Positions 60,327-64,000 of a stretch of DNA of 64,000 bases are shown piece after piece. Each line of letters begins with the position of its first letter. Position 1 is the stretch's first letter. A program made the translations under genes and the position numbers. The stretch comes from Pseudomonas pisciculturae (lineage in GTDB: Bacteria; Pseudomonadota; Gammaproteobacteria; Pseudomonadales; Pseudomonadaceae), in assembly GCF_015461805.1 (NCBI RefSeq), contig NZ_JACVZE010000003.1, forward strand, positions 558,001 through 622,000, in the 5' to 3' direction. The notes under the pieces were generated by a model that ran no database searches, was not told the DNA's origin, and worked only from the letters and a program-made list of their open reading frames with translations.

Positions 60327-60532
60327 GTCATCAGGTATCGACTGAGTGAGTCCACAGCGCCCAGCAACAGCGCGTAGAGCCCCACGTTGAACAATGCCCG
60401 GTGCCAGACCAGGCGATAAAAGTGCAGGCGGGTCAACAGCCCGTGCACCAGCAGAAACAACACGTACGTAATGCCCATCAGCACCAGCAGCGTGGGCAAA
60501 AACACCCCGCTGATATCCAGATCACCGATCAT
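60323..60532 (-). CDS. aaeX: DUF1656 small membrane protein, AaeX-like
   Basis: A 69-residue inner-membrane protein with two hydrophobic helices (about 10-30 and 45-64). The start IGDLDISGVFLPTLLVLMGI and W-H-R-A-L-F-N near the end fit the DUF1656/AaeX family, always found with AaeA and AaeB. The function is unknown. Four-base overlaps with aaeB and aaeA. Confidence 0.88.
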   Translation of the reverse strand: MIGDLDISGVFLPTLLVLMGITYVLFLLVHGLLTRLHFYRLVWHRALFNVGLYALLLGAVDSLSRYLMT

Positions 60533-62607
60533 AAAGGCGCTCCATCGGGTAGCGGCGCTTCCAGTTCGGCGCCGCCAATGAATTCCACCCCCGGCAACAA
60601 CGCCAGGCGCAGGCCGGCCAGCGCATGCAGCAGGTGCACGCGGGTGTCGTCTTCGTCTTGCAGGCCCTGGCCGTTGAGGGCGCGGCGCGTGCGGTCCAGG
60701 GTCATCAGCAGACCGCTGGGCGCCGGCAAGCGCTCACCGGCCTTCAGGCAAGCCTTGAAGTAACCGCCCACGCCTTCGACGACTTGGTTGAGCAACACCC
60801 GTGGCACGCCAAGGATGCGCGGCGAGTAGGCCAGCAGGTCGAGCAGGTTCAGCGCCACGCGAAGGTCGCGCAGGGCGATGCCGGTGTCTTGGTTGGTCAG
60901 CGCCAGGCGCGGCAGGTGCTGCATCAGGCGGTCGAGCATTTGCGCGGCCATGTGCCGGTGTTCCGCGAGGGTCGCAGGCTCAGTCATGCCGACGATGTCG
61001 CGCCAGCTGAAACGGGTCAGGCGCTTGGCCGCCAACTCGGCGCCGAAGGGGCGTGCGATCAGCGTCCATACAAAGGCGAACAGCAAGCCCACCGGGCCAG
61101 CCAGGTTGACGTTGGCGAAGTTGAGGAAGTCGGCGTCATAGGCGCCCTGGATGCTGATAAACGACGAGGTGTTCACCAGTGTCAGCAGCATGCCCAGGTA
61201 GAAACGCGGCTGCACAGTAAGGGTGCCGATGCAGATGAACGGCACGGCAAACGCCAGCACCAGCATGGGGAAGTCGTGCAGGTTGGGCAGCACCAAAAAC
61301 AGATAGAGGCTGGCAAACAGCACCGACATCGCCGTCCAGAAAAAGAACCGGTAGATCTGCGGCGCCGGGTCGTCCATCGTGGCAAAGAAGCTACAGGCCA
61401 CGGCGGCCAAAATCACGGCGCTGCCGCCGTCTGTCCAGCCGAGCAATATCCACAGCACCGAGGCGACGATGATCGCGCTGACGGTAGAAAACGCCGAGTA
61501 AAACATCAGGCCACGGTCGAGGAACGGCGTCAGCCGGCCCAGCCGCCAGTGGCGGTAGACGGCGCGCCAGGTGTCTTGGCTTTCGCATTCGATGGCCGCT
61601 TGCAGGCTGCGGCAGTCTTGCCACAGGTCGATCCATTCGGCGAGGCGATATAGGGCGTTGGAGAACAACAGGGTGTGGCGGTCGTCCAGCGCTTCACCTG
61701 CCGGTTGCAGGGCGTCGAGCTGATCACGCAGGGTGCGCCAGCTTTCAAGCGAGGCGTCTTTTTGGGTGCTTTCCAGCCACCGGTTGGTCGCGTCCAGCAG
61801 GGGCGTGAGTTTTTCCATGAACTGCGGCGCGCGTTGTTCGACGGCGTACAGCGCGTCGTCGAGCTCTTCCACCACTGGCAGCAGATGAATCATGCGCCCG
61901 CGCAGCTCCTTGGTATTGCGTACCGTCTGCGGCCGGGCGCCTTCGTGGGGCAACTGGCCGATCATCAATTCCAGGGTGTTGAAGGTGGCGACCATGCCGC
62001 CGCGCAAGGTGCTGACTTCTTCGGGCGTGACGTTGCGACTGAGAAAACGTTGGCTATAGACCTGGGCGTCGGCAAACCACTTGGCCACCGAGCCGTCAAA
62101 CACCGGCATCAAGCGGCGCGGCCAGAACATCGCGCCGACTACGGCGGCAACAGCAATGCCGAGGAAGATTTCTTCGGTACGCGCCTCGGCCACATCCCAC
62201 ACCGCCAGGGGGTTATCCACCACCGGCAAGGCGATGAGCGGCAAGGTGTAGCCGGCCAGCATCAGCGCGTAATTGTTGGCGGTGCGAAGGTGCATGGAGA
62301 GGAACAACAGGGTGCCCGTCCACAAGGCAATCACCACCACCAACAGGTACGGTGACTGCACAAACATCGGCACAAAAAACACCGCCGCCGCCGCCCCCAT
62401 CAAGGTGCCGATGGCGCGGTACAGCGCCTTGGAACTGGTGGGGCCGACAAACGGGCTGGAGACGATATACACCGTGGCCATCGCCCAATACGGCCGCGGC
62501 ATTTGCATGAGCATGGCGATGTACAGGGCGATCATGGAGGCAGCGAAGGTACGCACGCCATAGAACCAGTCGCGGGCGGGCGGAAAGCCAGTGAAAAATC
62601 CGCTCAA
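60529..62607 (-). CDS. aaeB: FUSC-family aromatic-acid exporter, AaeB-like
   Basis: Inner-membrane efflux protein of 692 residues with two clusters of about five helices (about 15-170 and 355-510) and two cytoplasmic helical domains. FGVRTFAASMIALYIAMLMQ-like N-terminal helix, MPRPYWAMATVYIVSSPFVG and the FUSC repeat in the second cluster identify the p-hydroxybenzoate efflux family. It is first after marR, overlapping it by four bases. Aromatic weak acids or related toxic compounds are the expected cargo. Confidence 0.92.
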   Translation of the reverse strand: MSGFFTGFPPARDWFYGVRTFAASMIALYIAMLMQMPRPYWAMATVYIVSSPFVGPTSSKALYRAIGTLMGAAAAVFFVPMFVQSPYLLVVVIALWTGTLLFLSMHLRTANNYALMLAGYTLPLIALPVVDNPLAVWDVAEARTEEIFLGIAVAAVVGAMFWPRRLMPVFDGSVAKWFADAQVYSQRFLSRNVTPEEVSTLRGGMVATFNTLELMIGQLPHEGARPQTVRNTKELRGRMIHLLPVVEELDDALYAVEQRAPQFMEKLTPLLDATNRWLESTQKDASLESWRTLRDQLDALQPAGEALDDRHTLLFSNALYRLAEWIDLWQDCRSLQAAIECESQDTWRAVYRHWRLGRLTPFLDRGLMFYSAFSTVSAIIVASVLWILLGWTDGGSAVILAAVACSFFATMDDPAPQIYRFFFWTAMSVLFASLYLFLVLPNLHDFPMLVLAFAVPFICIGTLTVQPRFYLGMLLTLVNTSSFISIQGAYDADFLNFANVNLAGPVGLLFAFVWTLIARPFGAELAAKRLTRFSWRDIVGMTEPATLAEHRHMAAQMLDRLMQHLPRLALTNQDTGIALRDLRVALNLLDLLAYSPRILGVPRVLLNQVVEGVGGYFKACLKAGERLPAPSGLLMTLDRTRRALNGQGLQDEDDTRVHLLHALAGLRLALLPGVEFIGGAELEAPLPDGAPL

Positions 62608-63041
62608 AGCGTGGCCACCTCAAAGGCGCGCAATACCCGCAGCGCTGCCTCCATATCGGTAGACGGGATGTCCGCCAAGACTTCCTTGCGCAGGCGAACG
62701 AGCTGCACTTCCACCGCTTGCACCAGCTCACGGCCACGCTCGGTGAGGCTCAAGGCCTTGGCGCGACGGTCGTGGATGTCTTCGGTGCGGCACACGTAAC
62801 CGCCGTTGCACAACTGATCGAGCAGGCGCACCAGCGACGGGCTTTCCATGCCGGAAGCCTGGGCCACTTTTACCTGATGCACGCCGTCGCCCAAACGGCC
62901 GATCATCAACAACGGCACCGCGCAGGCTTCGGAAATACCGTAGCTCACCAGCGTGGTCTGGCAGATTTTGCGCCAGTTACGGGCACCCACCACCATGCTG
63001 CTGCTGAGGTTCATCTGGAGTTGTTCGAGGGATTGAGGCAC
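62604..63041 (-). CDS. MarR-family transcriptional regulator
   Basis: A 145-residue winged-helix regulator heading the efflux operon. The DNA-binding helices and wing are visible (VKVAQASGMESPSLVRLLDQ, GYVCRTEDIHDRRAKALSLT). The start is GTG 63041 or ATG 63014; neither has a strong ribosome-binding site. A perfect AGTTAG-N4-CTAACT palindrome 17 bases upstream of the GTG is a likely operator for self-repression, relieved by the exported compound. Confidence 0.9.
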   Translation of the reverse strand: MPQSLEQLQMNLSSSMVVGARNWRKICQTTLVSYGISEACAVPLLMIGRLGDGVHQVKVAQASGMESPSLVRLLDQLCNGGYVCRTEDIHDRRAKALSLTERGRELVQAVEVQLVRLRKEVLADIPSTDMEAALRVLRAFEVATL

Positions 63042-63057
63042 AGGATTGTTCGCATAC

Positions 63058-63073
63058 AGTTAGTTTGCTAACT
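63058..63073 (-). promoter_or_regulatory. Likely MarR operator AGTTAG-TTTG-CTAACT
   Basis: Six-base perfect arms around four bases, typical in size of MarR sites, just upstream of the marR-aae operon and next to an AT-rich promoter region (63060-63085). Confidence 0.6.
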
Positions 63074-63146
63074 ATCAATATGGTGGATGAAGCGGGAACC
63101 GTCAAGTTTTGAAACAAATTAGCGGATGGATGGTGGGAGGGGTTTT

Positions 63147-63238
63147 TGTGGGAGTGGGCTTGCTCGCAAAGGCAGTGGGTCAGTCACCTGATGCGTTGGC
63201 TGACACGCCGCATTCGCGAACAAGCCCGCACACATTTA
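63147..63238. repeat. Convergent REP pair, diverged
   Basis: Left arm TTGTGGGAGTGGGCTTGCTC then GCAAAGGCAGTGGGTCAG; right arm CCGCATTCGCGAACAAGCCC then GCACACATT. The right arm has lost symmetry (CGCACAC for CTCCCAC). Belongs to a GCTTGCTCGCAAA subtype. Confidence 0.85.
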
Positions 63239-63267
63239 GATCAGTGCTGGCCTCAAGCCCGGTTTTT

Positions 63268-63513
63268 TTACACCCCTCGCCCACCCCGCAGCATCAGATT
63301 CAATTCATCCACCACCTCAGCCCAATCCGCATCCTCCAAAATCTCCTCACGCAAAAATGCTCTTTGGCTGTCGGTCCAAAAAAACGCATCCGCCAACTTC
63401 AAATCCGCCTTGAGCGGCGAATGCACCGCCACAAACTTATCGATGCTGACCGGGTCGTCCGGCAGCCCCAGTTGTTTGAACAGGGACTGCAAGTTATGCA
63501 CAGGCGGCTCCAT
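63268..63513 (-). CDS. DUF2789 family protein
   Basis: An 81-residue cytoplasmic protein. The whole length matches the family: NLQSLFKQLGLPDDPVSIDK, FVAVHSPL, LADAFFWTDSQRAFLREEIL, then DADWAEVVDELNLMLR. ATG 63513 follows AGGAG; the in-frame codon ten residues upstream has no ribosome-binding site. Function unknown. It lies 36 bases after the partial gene on its upstream side. Confidence 0.87.
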   Translation of the reverse strand: MEPPVHNLQSLFKQLGLPDDPVSIDKFVAVHSPLKADLKLADAFFWTDSQRAFLREEILEDADWAEVVDELNLMLRGGRGV

Positions 63514-63549
63514 GGGTGTGGCTCCTGATGAATGAAGGTTCAACCGAGT

Positions 63550-64000
63550 CTAGCGGCAACCCTCGGGCTGCACCGACGGCACAGTGCACAACACAAACAA
63601 CCGCGCCCGGGCGCCACCGCCGTCTAGGCGACTGAGTTCGCGCCAGCCCTCGGGCAATGGTGCAAATTCGTCGGGAGCCTCGATGCTGCTGATCAACCAC
63701 ACGCGGCGGGTTTCGGCGGGGATTGCCGACAGGTGGTCGAGGTAGATGCGCCCTCCATCTTGGTCCACCAGGGTGCCAAAGCCGTAAGCGTTGGGCCGGG
63801 TGGGTGTACCGTCGGGTTTAGGCGGGGTGTAGAGCTGCAGTTGGGCGTCGGTCTGGTCGTAATACACGTAGCTCAAGTACCACATCATGTCGCTGAGGAC
63901 GATGCGGTCGTCTTCCTGGTAATGACGGTTGACGTACTCCACGGGCACGTTGAATTGGTCCTGCTCGTCGACGGTGAAATTATTCTTGAGCCCGACCAGC
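63550..64000 (-). CDS. C-terminal part of a membrane glycosyltransferase-like protein (5' end missing)
   Basis: About 150 residues are visible; the frame runs open to the right edge. The fragment is hydrophilic, with YVNRHYQEDDRIVLSDMMWY, LSYVYYDQTDAQLQLY, YGFGTLVDQDGGRIYLDHLS and RVWLISSIEAPDEFAPLPEG, and ends in a probable periplasmic domain with two cysteines (FVLCTVP, PEGCR). This resembles the C-terminal soluble part of GT39/ArnT-like lipid-linked sugar transferases in pseudomonads. That assignment is tentative because the membrane part is outside the window. Confidence 0.5.
   Translation of the reverse strand, partial: LVGLKNNFTVDEQDQFNVPVEYVNRHYQEDDRIVLSDMMWYLSYVYYDQTDAQLQLYTPPKPDGTPTRPNAYGFGTLVDQDGGRIYLDHLSAIPAETRRVWLISSIEAPDEFAPLPEGWRELSRLDGGGARARLFVLCTVPSVQPEGCR

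Overview
The window is a high-GC gammaproteobacterial chromosome segment that I place in the Pseudomonas fluorescens group. The reasons are flipped pairs of the short REP palindrome GTGGGAGGGGGCTTGCTCCC between many genes, Pseudomonas-restricted small genes (a DUF6124-type gene with its leader, oscA), and the gene order cysA-cysW-cysT-sbp-oscA-(PAS-GGDEF-EAL)-desA, which I recognise from Pseudomonas. Both ends cut through a gene. There is no prophage, insertion sequence or CRISPR array. One tRNA gene, tRNA-Arg(CCG), is present.

Layout from left to right. 1-4574 (minus): TriABC-type RND efflux operon with two adaptor lipoproteins. 4814-10733 (minus): a probable sulfur-nutrient block with a cysteine/amino-acid ABC transporter, an orphan MetQ-like binding protein, a degenerate SfnR-like sigma-54 activator and a small serine hydrolase. 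10977-11405: DUF6124 gene with a structured leader. 11630-13425 (plus): DMT permease and LysR pair. 13511-15500 (minus): tonB-exbB-exbD. 15738-19330: two LysR regulators flanking a nucleoside deaminase/MFS exporter pair. 19444-24673: fatty-acid desaturase with a divergent AraC regulator, receiver-only response regulator, exported GlcG-like and hydroxyisourate hydrolase-like pair, Crp/Fnr regulator and Mpo1-like membrane protein. 24802-28924 (minus): sulfate uptake system and oscA. 29236-34976: three signalling proteins (PAS-GGDEF-EAL, PAS-GGDEF, receiver-HDOD) with desA. 35116-38018 (minus): gabD-gabT for GABA use.

38389-44147: tRNA-Arg, an Abi_2 (HEPN) abortive-infection gene beside it, an ECF sigma/membrane-protein operon, a YfbK-like von Willebrand lipoprotein, and a lipoprotein pair. 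44218-48350 (minus): a second type I signal peptidase, then a five-gene accessory cluster headed by a PoNi-type immunity gene (against a PoNe DNase toxin) with four unrecognised genes and no toxin gene. 49039-55357 (minus): pgaABCD for poly-N-acetylglucosamine. 55656-57933: YdgA-like and membrane proteins. 58015-63041 (minus): MarR-controlled aromatic-acid-type efflux operon (marR-aaeB-aaeX-aaeA-outer membrane factor) joined by 4-base overlaps, with a likely MarR operator upstream. 63268-64000: DUF2789 gene and the end of a membrane glycosyltransferase-like gene.

Two themes link the genes. Sulfur acquisition (cysteine-type ABC, MetQ, SfnR-like regulator, sulfate ABC, OscA) recurs, with ATTC...GAAT or TTTATTC motifs in front of several of these genes. 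Cyclic-di-GMP turnover proteins share the window with pgaABCD, whose product is c-di-GMP dependent in E. coli. The least explained parts are the orphan immunity-like cluster, the DUF6124 leader, the sigma-54 activator lacking its key residues, and the spread and variation of the REP palindromes, including one perfect 62-base palindrome between convergent genes.
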